DNA of 26,463 nt from Oscillospiraceae bacterium (lineage in GTDB: Bacteria; Bacillota_A; Clostridia; Oscillospirales; Oscillospiraceae). A model generated the notes under the pieces. That model saw only the letters and a program-made list of their open reading frames with translations. It ran no database searches and was not told the origin of the DNA. Position numbers and translations under genes: made by a program. The stretch lies in contig JAFYVA010000083.1 in NCBI GenBank assembly GCA_017549325.1, forward strand, positions 1-26,463, written 5' to 3'. This document shows, one piece after another, positions 15,174 to 22,670 of the stretch. Position 1 is the stretch's first letter, and each line of letters begins with the position of its first letter.

Positions 15174-15205
15174 TCCCTCGCCGCCATCGCGGCGGGGGAC
15201 TTTTT
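15174..15205 (+). terminator. Terminator-like hairpin between permease and deaminase genes
   Basis: TCCCTCGCCGC (15174-15184), loop CATC, GCGGCGGGGGA (15189-15199), one T-G pair, then C and TTTTT. It lies 14 nt after the permease stop. No promoter is evident before the next gene, so partial read-through is likely. Confidence 0.65.
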
Positions 15206-15230
15206 CTCCAACAAAACGGGAGGTAACATT

Positions 15231-16586
15231 ATGGCAAAACTGCTGATCAAAAACATCTCTCAACTGATTACCTGCGATGACGCTGACCGCGTGCTGCAAG
15301 GGGTGGATATCCTCTGCGAGGACGGCTTCATCACCGCCATCGGCGAGGATCTGGTATCCGAAGGTGCCGAGGTGCTGGACGCCTCGGGAAAGCTGTGCTA
15401 CCCCGGCCTCATCAACACCCATCACCACCTCTACCAGATTTTCTCCCGCAACCTGCCTCAGGTGCAGAACATGGAGCTGTTCGACTGGCTCAAGACGCTG
15501 TATGAGATCTGGAAAAATCTGGACAGCGATGTGATCCGTCTCTCCTCCATGACAGGCATGGGAGAATTGATGAAACACGGCTGCACCACCGTATTCGACC
15601 ACCACTATGTCTTCCCTCACGGCAGCGGCGACCTCTTGGGCGCACAGAAAGCGGCGGCCGATGCACTGGGCGTGCGCCTGTACATGAGCCGCGGCAGTAT
15701 GGATCTGAGCGTCAAGGACGGCGGTCTTCCCCCCGACAGCGTCGTGCAGACGGTGGACGAGATCATGGCCGACTCCATGAAGGCCATCGAGCAGTATCAC
15801 GACGCCGGCGACGGCGCCATGTGCCGCGTGGCACTGGCTCCCTGCTCCCCCTTCTCCGTGTCGGCAGAGCTGCTGCGGCAGAGCGCCATTCTCGCCCGCC
15901 AATACGGTGTGCGGCTCCACACCCACCTGTGCGAGACGAAGGATGAAGAGGCGTATATGCTTCAGCGCGAGGGCTGCCGCCCTCTGGCCTATATGGAGCG
16001 CCTCGGCTGGGTGGGCAGCGATGTGTGGTACGCCCACGGCATCCACTTCAACGACGAAGAGCTGCGCCTGCTGGCCGCTACGCAGACCGGCGTGGCGCAC
16101 TGCCCCGTGTCCAACATGAAGCTCTCCTCCGGCATTGCCCGCATCCCCGAAATGCTGGCGCTGGATGTACCCGTGGGTCTGGCGGTGGATGGCAGCGCCA
16201 GCAATGACGGCAACAGCCTTCTGGAGGAGCTGCGTGTTGCCTATCTCCTGCATCGCCTCAACTCCAGCAAGGCCGCACCCTCCGGCTACGATATTCTCAA
16301 GATGGCCACCCGCGGCAGCGCACGGCTCCTGGGCCGCAGCGACATCGGTCAGCTTGCGGTGGGCAAGTGCGCCGATATGTTCTTTATCAACGAAAACCGC
16401 ATCGAGCTGGTCGGTGCCAATTACGATCCCAAGTCGGTACTGGGTACCGTTGGCGTTCGCGGTGCAGTGGACTGCACCGTGGTACACGGCCGCATCACGG
16501 TAAAGGACGGACATCTCGTCTCCGTGGACGAGGAAAAATTGGCCGCAGAGGCCAACGAAACGTGCCGCAACTATCTGGCAAAGTGA
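15231..16586 (+). CDS. 8-oxoguanine deaminase-like amidohydrolase
   Basis: The product has 451 residues and belongs to the COG0402 amidohydrolase group. Metal ligands are visible: His64 and His66 in NTHHHLYQ, His232 in THLCETKDE, His269 in YAHGIHF, and Asp320 in VDGSASND. The stretches ALAPCSPFSV, AHCPVSNMKLSSG and VGLAVDGSASND closely resemble characterised bacterial 8-oxoguanine deaminases, which make urate and ammonia. E. coli SsnA, the amidohydrolase usually found in YgeY/YgeW clusters, differs in these positions. Guanine or triazine deaminase activity is the alternative. ATG 15231 follows GGGAGGT by 6 nt; the longer frame from 15159 runs through the hairpin and is unlikely. It is followed at 8 nt by the macrodomain gene. 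Confidence 0.82.
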   Translation: MAKLLIKNISQLITCDDADRVLQGVDILCEDGFITAIGEDLVSEGAEVLDASGKLCYPGLINTHHHLYQIFSRNLPQVQNMELFDWLKTLYEIWKNLDSDVIRLSSMTGMGELMKHGCTTVFDHHYVFPHGSGDLLGAQKAAADALGVRLYMSRGSMDLSVKDGGLPPDSVVQTVDEIMADSMKAIEQYHDAGDGAMCRVALAPCSPFSVSAELLRQSAILARQYGVRLHTHLCETKDEEAYMLQREGCRPLAYMERLGWVGSDVWYAHGIHFNDEELRLLAATQTGVAHCPVSNMKLSSGIARIPEMLALDVPVGLAVDGSASNDGNSLLEELRVAYLLHRLNSSKAAPSGYDILKMATRGSARLLGRSDIGQLAVGKCADMFFINENRIELVGANYDPKSVLGTVGVRGAVDCTVVHGRITVKDGHLVSVDEEKLAAEANETCRNYLAK

Positions 16587-16594
16587 GGTAAACC

Positions 16595-17122
16595 ATGGCT
16601 GTATCGATTATTTTGGGTGACATCACCGAATCGAAGGTGGATGCCATCGTCAACGCCGCCAACTGTACCTTGCTGGGCGGCAGCGGTGTGGACGGTGCCA
16701 TTCACCGCGCCGCAGGGCCGAAGCTGCTGGAGGAATGCCGCACGCTGGGCGGCTGTGAAACGGGCAAGGCGAAGCTTACCGCCGCCTACGATCTCCCCTG
16801 CCGCTATGTGATCCACACACCCGGTCCCATCTGGCGGGGCGGTGGGTACAATGAAGCCGCCCTTCTCCGCTCCTGCTACGATTCTTGCCTGCAGCTGGCC
16901 TATGAACACGGCTGCAAGAGCGTGGATTTCCCCTCCATCTCCACGGGAGTTTACGGCTATCCCCTGCCCCAGGCCGCCCATATCGCCCTCATGGCGCTGG
17001 TGTCCTTCTGGCGCCAGCACCCCGAGATGGAGCTGCGGATGGTATGCCATTCTCCTGAGTCGCTGCGGATCTATCAGGTGGACTGGAATATGTACTATCA
17101 GGAGACGAAACCGCAACACTGA
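16595..17122 (+). CDS. Macrodomain protein (O-acetyl-ADP-ribose deacetylase-type)
   Basis: The product has 175 residues, a single macrodomain. Key signatures are GDIT (8-11), [23 protein letters not shown] (about 15-37) which binds the ADP-ribose, and [12 protein letters not shown] (about 110-121), the catalytic glycine-rich loop. MacroD/YmdB-type members remove acetyl groups from O-acetyl-ADP-ribose or ADP-ribose from acidic side chains. GAGGT overlaps the deaminase stop and ATG follows by 5 nt after it, so it is co-translated with the deaminase. Its presence at the end of a purine-catabolic unit may reflect nucleotide damage handling, which is inference. It ends at a strong bidirectional terminator. 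Confidence 0.93.
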   Translation: MAVSIILGDITESKVDAIVNAANCTLLGGSGVDGAIHRAAGPKLLEECRTLGGCETGKAKLTAAYDLPCRYVIHTPGPIWRGGGYNEAALLRSCYDSCLQLAYEHGCKSVDFPSISTGVYGYPLPQAAHIALMALVSFWRQHPEMELRMVCHSPESLRIYQVDWNMYYQETKPQH

Positions 17123-17127
17123 CAACA

Positions 17128-17164
17128 AAAAAAGAAGCAAGAGCGAGGCTCTTGCTTCTTTTTT
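17128..17164. terminator. Bidirectional terminator between macrodomain and DUF362 genes
   Basis: A perfect 17-bp palindrome with arms 17128-17144 and 17148-17164, loop GAG, an A-run on the left and a T-run on the right. It serves the convergent genes on both strands. Confidence 0.93.
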
Positions 17165-17171
17165 ATCTGCG

Positions 17172-18275
17172 TTAAATCTTCACCAGCTCGTACTCGCGGC
17201 TGCCCAGTCCCAGCTTCTCGGCGTGGGCAAGGCAGGCCTCCCAATCGGTATCGGGATGCATACGGTGGAAGTGATCGTGGTCATCATGGTCGCCATCGGC
17301 AGCAGCACTGCCGCGGAGAGGAGGCTGGGCGTTGACGGCATCCACGCAGGCCATATCCAGTGCCACGGGATCGAAGGAGGCAAACATACCCACATTGGGC
17401 ACGATGGCCGCATCATTCTCGCTATGGCAGTCGCAGTTGGGAGAGACATCGATGGCCAGACAAATGTGGAAGCAGGGGCGGCCGTCCACAACAGCCTTGG
17501 CGTACTCGGCCATCTTGATGCTCAGCTTTGTGGTGGTCTCATCCCAGTCCACATCGATGGCATTGCAGGGGCAGATGGCGATGCAGCGGCCGCAGCCGAG
17601 ACACTTACCGTGATCGATGGAGGCCTTCTTATCGGTGACGGTGATGGCGCTGTGTGCGCAGATGCTGGTGCACATACCGCAGCCGACGCAGCGATCCTGC
17701 TCCACATGGGGTTTACCGGCGTTGTGCTGCTCCATCTTTCCGGCGCGGGAGCCGCAGCCCATACCGATGTTCTTCAGCGCGCCGCCGAAGCCGGCCTGCT
17801 CATGTCCCTTGAAATGGCTGAGGGAAACAAACACGTCGGCATCCATAACAGCGCGGCCGATCTTCGCCTCTTTCACCAGTTCGCCGCCTACCACGGGCAC
17901 GACGGCTTCATCGTTGCCCTTCAGACCGTCGGCAATGATGATCTGGCAGCCGGTGGTCATGGGATTAAAGCCGTTGAGCATGGCGCTGTCCAGATGATCC
18001 AGGGCATTCTTACGGCCACCGACATACAGCGTGTTGCAATCGGTCAGGAAGGGCTTTCCGCCACGCTCTTTGATGAAATCGGCCACGGTCTTGGCCCAGT
18101 TGGGGCGCAGGAAGGCCAGATTGCCCGGCTCGCCGAAGTGGAGCTTGATGGCCACATACTTGTTGTCAAAGTCGATCTCGCCCATGCCCGCCGTTTTCAT
18201 CAGTCGCGTCAGCTTCTGCTGGAGATTCTCACGGAAGGTAGCGCGGAGATCTGCAAAATATACTTTCGATGCCAT
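17172..18275 (-). CDS. DUF362 protein with two [4Fe-4S] ferredoxin motifs
   Basis: The product has 367 residues. The DUF362 part occupies about 1-190 and 260-330 (VAIKLHFGEPGN, FLTDCNTLYVGGRKNA, SHFKGHEQAGFGGALKNIGMGCGSR). Between them are two complete 4Fe-4S sites: Cys196, 199, 202, 206 and Cys225, 228, 231, 235. These proteins are common in anaerobes and are probably redox or metal-centre proteins of unknown reaction. A histidine/aspartate-rich segment near residue 325-340 (DGDHDDHDHFHRMH) could bind metal. No signal peptide is seen, so it is cytoplasmic. It is a single gene with ATG 18275-18273, AAAGGA box upstream, divergent from the pseudouridine synthase gene. Confidence 0.88.
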   Translation of the reverse strand: MASKVYFADLRATFRENLQQKLTRLMKTAGMGEIDFDNKYVAIKLHFGEPGNLAFLRPNWAKTVADFIKERGGKPFLTDCNTLYVGGRKNALDHLDSAMLNGFNPMTTGCQIIIADGLKGNDEAVVPVVGGELVKEAKIGRAVMDADVFVSLSHFKGHEQAGFGGALKNIGMGCGSRAGKMEQHNAGKPHVEQDRCVGCGMCTSICAHSAITVTDKKASIDHGKCLGCGRCIAICPCNAIDVDWDETTTKLSIKMAEYAKAVVDGRPCFHICLAIDVSPNCDCHSENDAAIVPNVGMFASFDPVALDMACVDAVNAQPPLRGSAAADGDHDDHDHFHRMHPDTDWEACLAHAEKLGLGSREYELVKI

Positions 18276-18390
18276 AGTCTTGTTTCCTTTCAGTTTTTTA
18301 CTGAATTGTATAGCTACACTCTACCATATTTTTCTCGCTTATGCTATACTGGATTTGCAAATTTTTTCGATAAAGGCAGGTGAGACAGGG

Positions 18391-19266
18391 GTGAGAGAGC
18401 TGAAACTTCCCATTTCCCGGGAAATGGCAGGGCGAAAGGTGCTGCATTTGCTGCGGGGCGAGCTGGGCTTGTCCTCCACCCTCGTCAAATCTCTGAAGTG
18501 GCGCGGAGGCGCCATCTGCCTCAACGGAGCACCTGTCACCGTAGATATACGGGTACGGGAGGGCGATCTGCTGACGGTAAATGTCGCCGACCGGGTACAG
18601 GAAACCCCCATTGCGGAAAATGCACCGCTGCCCGAGGTACTGTGGGAGGATGACGACCTGCTGATCATCAACAAGAGCGCCGGTGTGGCTGTCCACGCCT
18701 CGGCGCTCACAGGCGGCGATATCACCGTCGAGCAGATGGTGGTGCGGTATCTGGGCGGCGGTGCTTTTCACCCCGTCAACCGCCTTGACCGGGGTGTCAG
18801 CGGTGTGATGGTCGTGGCCAAGAGCAGCTACGCCCACGCCCGCACCATGGCGCAGCTCCACACAGAGGATTTTCACCGCGAGTACCGCGCCGTCTGTCAC
18901 GGCATCCCCTCCCCTGCCGCGGGCGAGATCACTCTCCCCATCGGACGGGATACCTCCTCGGCTGTAAAGCGGAAAATCGCCCCCACAGGCAAAGCGGCAC
19001 ACACGGTATACGAAGTCCTCTCCGTACACGGCGAAAACGCGCTGCTGCGCCTGCAGCCCATCACGGGGCGCACCCATCAGCTGCGGCTGCACATGGCGGC
19101 GCTGGGACACCCGCTGCTGGGCGATTGGCTCTACGGCGAAGAGCACCCCCTCCTTCCCCGCCGCGTGGCGCTGCACTCCTGCGAGCTGTGGCTGCGCCAT
19201 CCCATCAGCGGCGAAGCGCTCCACATCACCGCCCCCTTGCCGCCGGAGATGGCACAACTGCTATAA
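18391..19266 (+). CDS. RluA-family RNA pseudouridine synthase
   Basis: The product has 291 residues from GTG 18391, with an AGGTG box 8 nt upstream; the frame extending to 18031 overlaps the DUF362 gene and is not credible. An S4 RNA-binding domain lies at about 12-60 (SSTLVKSLKWRGGAICLNG), and the catalytic domain carries NRLDRGVSG with the nucleophilic Asp134, then REYRAV, and the GRTHQLRLHMAALGHPLLGDWLYG end motif. It isomerises uridines in rRNA or tRNA; RluD/RluC-like specificity cannot be told from sequence alone. The gene ends at a bidirectional terminator shared with the convergent permease gene. Confidence 0.93.
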   Translation: MRELKLPISREMAGRKVLHLLRGELGLSSTLVKSLKWRGGAICLNGAPVTVDIRVREGDLLTVNVADRVQETPIAENAPLPEVLWEDDDLLIINKSAGVAVHASALTGGDITVEQMVVRYLGGGAFHPVNRLDRGVSGVMVVAKSSYAHARTMAQLHTEDFHREYRAVCHGIPSPAAGEITLPIGRDTSSAVKRKIAPTGKAAHTVYEVLSVHGENALLRLQPITGRTHQLRLHMAALGHPLLGDWLYGEEHPLLPRRVALHSCELWLRHPISGEALHITAPLPPEMAQLL

Positions 19267-19301
19267 AAAAAGCGTCGGACAGCATGGCTGTCCGACGTTT
19301 T
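19264..19301. terminator. Bidirectional terminator between pseudouridine synthase and DMT permease
   Basis: CGTCGGACAGC (19273-19283), loop ATG, GCTGTCCGACG (19287-19297), with an A-run before (19264-19271) and TTTTCTT after. It serves both convergent genes. Confidence 0.9.
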
Positions 19302-19302
19302 C

Positions 19303-20184
19303 TTATCGTTTGCGGTTCGGCAGGATGAAGAACACCGCCATACCCGCCATGATGATCACGATACCCAGCAGCTGCTGCGGCGCGACGGACTCGCGGAGCA
19401 GAAGATAGGCCAAAATGCACGTGCCGATAGGCTCGCCGAGAATACTCATGGTGACAAAGGAGGCGGGAACATCCTTGAGCAGCACGTTAAAGACGAAGTG
19501 TCCGCCGATGGTGCAGATAAGGGCAAGTCCCAGGAACGAGAGCCACGTGACGACTTCATAGCCGAAGAAGCGCTCGCCACGGAGGAGGCTGTAGACCAGG
19601 AGAATGACGGCGCTGACGAAATAGCTGAGGACGGAATAGGTGACGGTAGAGGTGTTCTGCCGCACCGAAGCGCCCACGAAGAAATACAGTGCGATGACGC
19701 CGGCGGCCAAAAAGGCCAGCACATCGCCCCACAAGCTCAAGCCGCTGATTTGAAAGTCGCCCGATCCGATGATGAAGCAGCCCACCAGCGCAATGGCGAC
19801 GCCGACAAGGGCGCTGGGTGAGACACGCTTCTTGCTGAACACCCGCTCGAAGGCCAGAGAGAACAGCGGCTGCAGCGACACCAGCACTGTGGAGCTGGCG
19901 ATGGAGGTGAAGTTCAGCGACTCGAACCACATCACATAGTGCAGCGCCAAACAAAAGCCGGCCGCCACGATTCGCAGCCACTGGCCACGCTGCAGCGTGC
20001 GAAACTCGGCGCGGCACTTCGCGCTGCCGAGAAAGAAGGGCAGCAGCACCACGCCCGCCGTCAGCAGACGGTAAAAGGCGATGATGGAGGCAGGGGCGTC
20101 CGCCACCTTGGCAAAGATGGCCGAGGTGGACAGGGCGAACACGCCGATGAACAAGATGAGATAGGTTTTCCAAGTCGAACGCAT
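19303..20184 (-). CDS. EamA/DMT-family membrane transporter
   Basis: The product has 293 residues from ATG 20184-20182. It contains about ten transmembrane helices in two EamA repeats: the first from TYLILFIGVFALSTSAIFAK to ALVGCFIIG, the second from SLWGDVLAFLAAGVIALYFF to LGIVIIMAGMAVFF. Family members export amino acids or metabolites by proton exchange; no substrate can be assigned. The longer frame upstream runs through its own promoter at 20218-20246 and is rejected. The ribosome binding site is only a G-run (GGGGGG), weaker than those of its neighbours. It is a stand-alone gene. Confidence 0.88.
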   Translation of the reverse strand: MRSTWKTYLILFIGVFALSTSAIFAKVADAPASIIAFYRLLTAGVVLLPFFLGSAKCRAEFRTLQRGQWLRIVAAGFCLALHYVMWFESLNFTSIASSTVLVSLQPLFSLAFERVFSKKRVSPSALVGVAIALVGCFIIGSGDFQISGLSLWGDVLAFLAAGVIALYFFVGASVRQNTSTVTYSVLSYFVSAVILLVYSLLRGERFFGYEVVTWLSFLGLALICTIGGHFVFNVLLKDVPASFVTMSILGEPIGTCILAYLLLRESVAPQQLLGIVIIMAGMAVFFILPNRKR

Positions 20185-20217
20185 AGTGCCCCCCAAAAAA
20201 CGAATACTTACTGCTCC

Positions 20218-20246
20218 ATTATAGCCAGTCCCCTGCCATAAGGCAA
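20218..20246 (-). promoter_or_regulatory. SigA-type promoter of the DMT permease gene
   Basis: On the minus strand there is TTGCCT (20246-20241), a 17-bp spacer, and TATAAT (20223-20218), 33 nt before the start codon. The -35 box directly follows the terminator of the upstream gene. Confidence 0.75.
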
Positions 20247-20247
20247 G

Positions 20248-20279
20248 AAAAACCGCCATCGGAACGCGATGGCGGTTTT
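20248..20279 (-). terminator. Terminator of the G5/3D protein gene
   Basis: CCGCCATCG (20253-20261), loop of 5, CGATGGCGG (20267-20275), flanked by A5 and T4, so the hairpin can end transcription on the minus strand 12 nt after the gene. Confidence 0.8.
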
Positions 20280-20291
20280 GTCAATGCTCAT

Positions 20292-21599
20292 TTAATCCAG
20301 AACCCACGCATAGACATTGCGGCGACCCCACGAGACACAGTCCCAATAGCTGGGGAACCACAGATCCAGCGTATATCCCTTCACTGCGCCGCCACAGTCC
20401 TCCACCTGAGAAACACCGTAGGTACGGCTACCGGCCACCGCCTGGACAAACATACGGGTATGGTAAGGAAACACAGTGGGGTCGGCGGCAATAATGCCCA
20501 CGCCCACGGCATGACCCGTGGCAGTCGTCCATGCCGCACCGTTCTCGCCGCCGCTGTAATAGCCGGTGGCGCTGCAGATATGCTTGGAAGAATAGGTCAT
20601 GCTGAAACCGGACTTGAACACCAGATAGCCACCCTCACTGTCGCCGCCGAAGGGCTGCTCATAGGCGATGGTATCCTCACGCTCCACATCCCGCACCTTC
20701 CGTCCGTGCTCCACGATCTCGGTAACGGCACTGGAATCGCTGCGGTCAACCAGCTCTGTGGCCACCAGCTTGCCGCCGCGGTAGACATCGTCATAGGTGT
20801 CGGTGATGACACCGTCGCGCCCCTCCTGCAGCACCACGCTCTGGCCGTACTCCAGAAGATAGTTGGGGATCTCGCGGGTGGTGTGGGGCACAGGCGTGTG
20901 CTCCTTGCGGCGGCAGCGCAGTTCATCATCGATGTGGATGAGGGTTTTAAGGCCCGTTACATTGACGCCCACCATCTCGTTCTCACCGGCCGCGATACCG
21001 TAGCGGTCCAGAAGATTCTCCACCGTCTCGTTCCAGCTTTCCACCGTCATAACGGTGTTGCCGTGACGGATCAGGACAGGCTGACCCTCCGTGAGGATCA
21101 GCTGGGCATCGCCGCTTGTATCCTCGGTGATGCGGATGCGCTCGTCCTCGTAGGTAAAGTCGGGATATTCAAAGATGGGCTGTATACCCTCGTCGGTGAT
21201 GAAGAGATAGGTGTACTGCCGGTTCTCTTCCATGCCGATGCAATAGGGCAGCGCAAGCAGCACCATCACCACCGTAAAGACAGCCCAGCGAAGCCACTGG
21301 TGCGCCTTCAGCTTGCGGATAAACCAGCAAAGGCCCTGATACTGAGGCAGCGCATTGATGGCCTTCTTGGTGCGGTGCCACCAATCGCGGACGGCGCGCA
21401 TGGGCCGCGTGTTCATAAACCAGCCCCAGATCAGACGGAAGAACAGGGCCAGCACGTCACCCAGGCGCCACCAGAACAGGCGGAACGCGCGCTTAAGGGC
21501 CTGCACCTCATCGGTGCAGCAAAAGGCCTGCCAGTTGATCTTCAAATGGTGCAGCGCCAACCGCAGCGCGGGCCAAAAGTTTTTCAATCGTTGTTTCAT
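20292..21599 (-). CDS. G5 and 3D domain cell-wall protein (YabE/Rpf-like)
   Basis: The product has 435 residues. The basic, Trp-rich N-terminus (about 1-100) precedes one transmembrane segment at about 104-121, so the rest is extracellular. A ubiquitin-like/DUF348-type region (about 150-230) is followed by a G5 domain (about 233-300, GQSVVLQEGRDGVITDTYDDVYRGGKLV) and a C-terminal 3D domain (about 360-435) with the three aspartates Asp373, Asp401 and Asp412 in AADPTVF, VEDCGG and LDLWFPS. This is the architecture of YabE/Rpf-like murein hydrolases. The 100-residue cytoplasmic N-terminus is unusual. ATG 21599 has a GAGGT box. Its promoter (21672-21700) is next to the transposon-like insertion. 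In many Bacillota a yabE-like gene lies beside rsmA; here rsmA is 3 kb away. Confidence 0.9.
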   Translation of the reverse strand: MKQRLKNFWPALRLALHHLKINWQAFCCTDEVQALKRAFRLFWWRLGDVLALFFRLIWGWFMNTRPMRAVRDWWHRTKKAINALPQYQGLCWFIRKLKAHQWLRWAVFTVVMVLLALPYCIGMEENRQYTYLFITDEGIQPIFEYPDFTYEDERIRITEDTSGDAQLILTEGQPVLIRHGNTVMTVESWNETVENLLDRYGIAAGENEMVGVNVTGLKTLIHIDDELRCRRKEHTPVPHTTREIPNYLLEYGQSVVLQEGRDGVITDTYDDVYRGGKLVATELVDRSDSSAVTEIVEHGRKVRDVEREDTIAYEQPFGGDSEGGYLVFKSGFSMTYSSKHICSATGYYSGGENGAAWTTATGHAVGVGIIAADPTVFPYHTRMFVQAVAGSRTYGVSQVEDCGGAVKGYTLDLWFPSYWDCVSWGRRNVYAWVLD

Positions 21600-21671
21600 A
21601 ATACCTCAATCCTGCCCACCCATGGGAAAATATAACCACAAATGGGCAGGCGCAGACAAAATACGCGCAAA

Positions 21672-21700
21672 ATTATACCATTTTCCCCACTTGCTGTCAA
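21672..21700 (-). promoter_or_regulatory. Consensus SigA promoter of the G5/3D protein gene
   Basis: On the minus strand there is TTGACA (21700-21695), a 17-bp spacer, and TATAAT (21677-21672), a full consensus match. The leader contains a hairpin with arms CCTGCCCA (21611-21618) and TGGGCAGG (21643-21650). The transposon-like element starts 15 bp upstream of the -35 box. Confidence 0.88.
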
Positions 21701-21707
21701 GTTTGGC

Positions 21708-21715
21708 CCCCACTC
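21708..21715 (+). repeat. Left target-site duplication of the 955-bp element
   Basis: CCCCACTC directly abuts the left terminal inverted repeat and is repeated in the same orientation at 22671-22678, directly after the right one. Confidence 0.85.
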
Positions 21716-21738
21716 CTCCCTTTTACCTTTTGGACTGA
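21716..21738 (+). repeat. Left 23-bp terminal inverted repeat
   Basis: Exact reverse complement of 22648-22670. Inward of position 21738 the two ends diverge at once, which defines the repeat length. Confidence 0.9.
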
Positions 21739-21748
21739 TTTGGGATAT

Positions 21749-21784
21749 AAAAAACTTCCCTCCGTCAAAGTGACGGAGGGAAGT
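21749..21784 (-). terminator. Terminator of the XRE regulator gene inside the element
   Basis: A perfect 14-bp stem, ACTTCCCTCCGTCA (21754-21767) paired with TGACGGAGGGAAGT (21771-21784), loop of 3, followed on the minus strand by T-run (plus A-run 21749-21754). It lies 41 nt after the stop and 11 nt inside the left repeat. Confidence 0.9.
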
Positions 21785-21824
21785 ATGCTCACAGACCACA
21801 ACTGTTCGATAAATTGGAATTTAC

Positions 21825-22487
21825 TTATCGCTTTTTGTAAATAACCAACTCTGGATTTTCTCCATTTTCTTCATAAGTGCAAACAAGTAAAAAATCCATA
21901 TTAGCGGCGATACCAAAGCAACGGTCTCCGCCGAATTCACATTCAAGCTGACTGCCGAGGTAGGTTGCGTTATCGTCAAGGAATTTTACCTTTTCTCCGT
22001 TTGGGAGTGTGTATTCCAGATTGATATACCTTCCCGACAACACATTAAGGTTTTCTACCTTGGGTAATCCTTCAATATGAAGCAAGGCGTTAAATTCATT
22101 TATAAGCTGTTGTTTGAACTCTTCAAACTTTTCTTTTCCGCCAAGATCCTTATATTTTTCAAAAAAGTCAAGAGTATATTCTCCGTCTGCGTAGCACCAT
22201 TTGCAGTATTCTTCGTTTAATGCACCGTCTTTTTCGTGGCTGACATTACTGTCATCAATGGGCATACCACAACATTCACAAACAAGCTGCCTTGGGAAAC
22301 CAAGGAGCGTATTGATTGAAACATCAAATAGTTTTGAGAGTAACTTTAATGTTTCGGTATTTGGAACGGTTTCTCCTGTCTCCCAGCGAGATACTGCCTG
22401 ACGGGTTACGAACACTTTATCTGCAAGTTCTTCTTGCGACATTCCTTTTTTAGTTCTTAGTTCAAGAATTATATCTTTTGTTTCCAT
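21825..22487 (-). CDS. XRE-family HTH regulator with zinc ribbon and unknown C-terminal domain
   Basis: The product has 220 residues. The N-terminal 1-62 is a clear XRE/Cro helix-turn-helix (KGMSQEELADKVFVTRQAVSRWETGETVPNTETLKLLSKLF). A small zinc-ribbon-like segment follows with Cys70-x2-Cys73 and Cys95-x2-Cys98 (CCGMPI ... YCKWCYADGEYT), of the putative-zinc-ribbon type often found in two-domain clostridial regulators. The rest (about 105-220, with GRYINLEYTLPNGEKVKFLDDNATYLGSQLECEFGGDR and FLLVCTYEENG) is a beta-rich domain I do not recognise; it may sense a ligand. ATG 22487 has an AGGTGGTG box. The gene is the only cargo of the 955-bp element and uses AT-rich codons unlike its neighbours, consistent with transfer. 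Confidence 0.85.
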   Translation of the reverse strand: METKDIILELRTKKGMSQEELADKVFVTRQAVSRWETGETVPNTETLKLLSKLFDVSINTLLGFPRQLVCECCGMPIDDSNVSHEKDGALNEEYCKWCYADGEYTLDFFEKYKDLGGKEKFEEFKQQLINEFNALLHIEGLPKVENLNVLSGRYINLEYTLPNGEKVKFLDDNATYLGSQLECEFGGDRCFGIAANMDFLLVCTYEENGENPELVIYKKR

Positions 22488-22507
22488 AGAATCACCACCT
22501 TGCTATC

Positions 22508-22536
22508 ATTATAATGTGAGAGGTTCAAATTCACAA
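22508..22536 (-). promoter_or_regulatory. Internal promoter of the element-borne regulator
   Basis: On the minus strand there is TTGTGA (22536-22531), a 17-bp spacer and TATAAT (22513-22508), 20 nt before the start codon. Confidence 0.8.
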
Positions 22537-22564
22537 GCAACTCGCTGTTGCTATCAATTTGATA
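22536..22564. promoter_or_regulatory. Two palindromes at the -35 box of the element-borne regulator
   Basis: AGCAAC-TCGCT-GTTGCT (22536-22552) touches the -35 box and is directly followed by the 13-bp palindrome TATCAATTTGATA (22552-22564). Either could be the autoregulatory operator of the XRE protein. Confidence 0.45.
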
Positions 22565-22647
22565 AGTTCTTATTTATCGTTCAGTTCACTTTATCATATT
22601 TTCCTGTTCGCATCAATGTTTGGTGAAATTGCCGGAGTTGAAATTCG

Positions 22648-22670
22648 TCAGTCCAAAAGGTAAAAGGGAG
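22648..22670 (-). repeat. Right 23-bp terminal inverted repeat
   Basis: Exact reverse complement of 21716-21738; its outer end is directly followed by the right copy of the 8-bp duplication. Confidence 0.9.

Larger units (their letters stand above)
21716..22670. mobile_element. 955-bp non-autonomous transposon-like cassette carrying an XRE regulator
   Basis: The element is bounded by perfect 23-bp terminal inverted repeats (21716-21738 and 22648-22670; outer end CTCCC, then TTTTACCTTTTGGACTGA) and by a perfect 8-bp direct repeat CCCCACTC on both flanks, the hallmark of transposition. The interior is visibly AT-richer than the neighbourhood. It contains one gene with its own promoter (22508-22536) and terminator (21749-21784) and no transposase reading frame, so it must have been moved by a transposase elsewhere. 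It lies exactly between two divergent promoters. I cannot assign the transposase family from the ends; 8-bp duplications are made by several, including ISL3, IS1595 and IS256-type elements. Confidence 0.88.

Noticed and set aside
15231..16586. SsnA assignment for the amidohydrolase
   Set aside because: Expected from context, but the motifs around the metal ligands fit 8-oxoguanine deaminase-type enzymes better than SsnA.
21716..22670. Integron cassette or phage-type integration for the 955-bp element
   Set aside because: No integrase, attC-like site or tRNA target; the perfect inverted repeats plus an 8-bp duplication fit DDE-type transposition instead.
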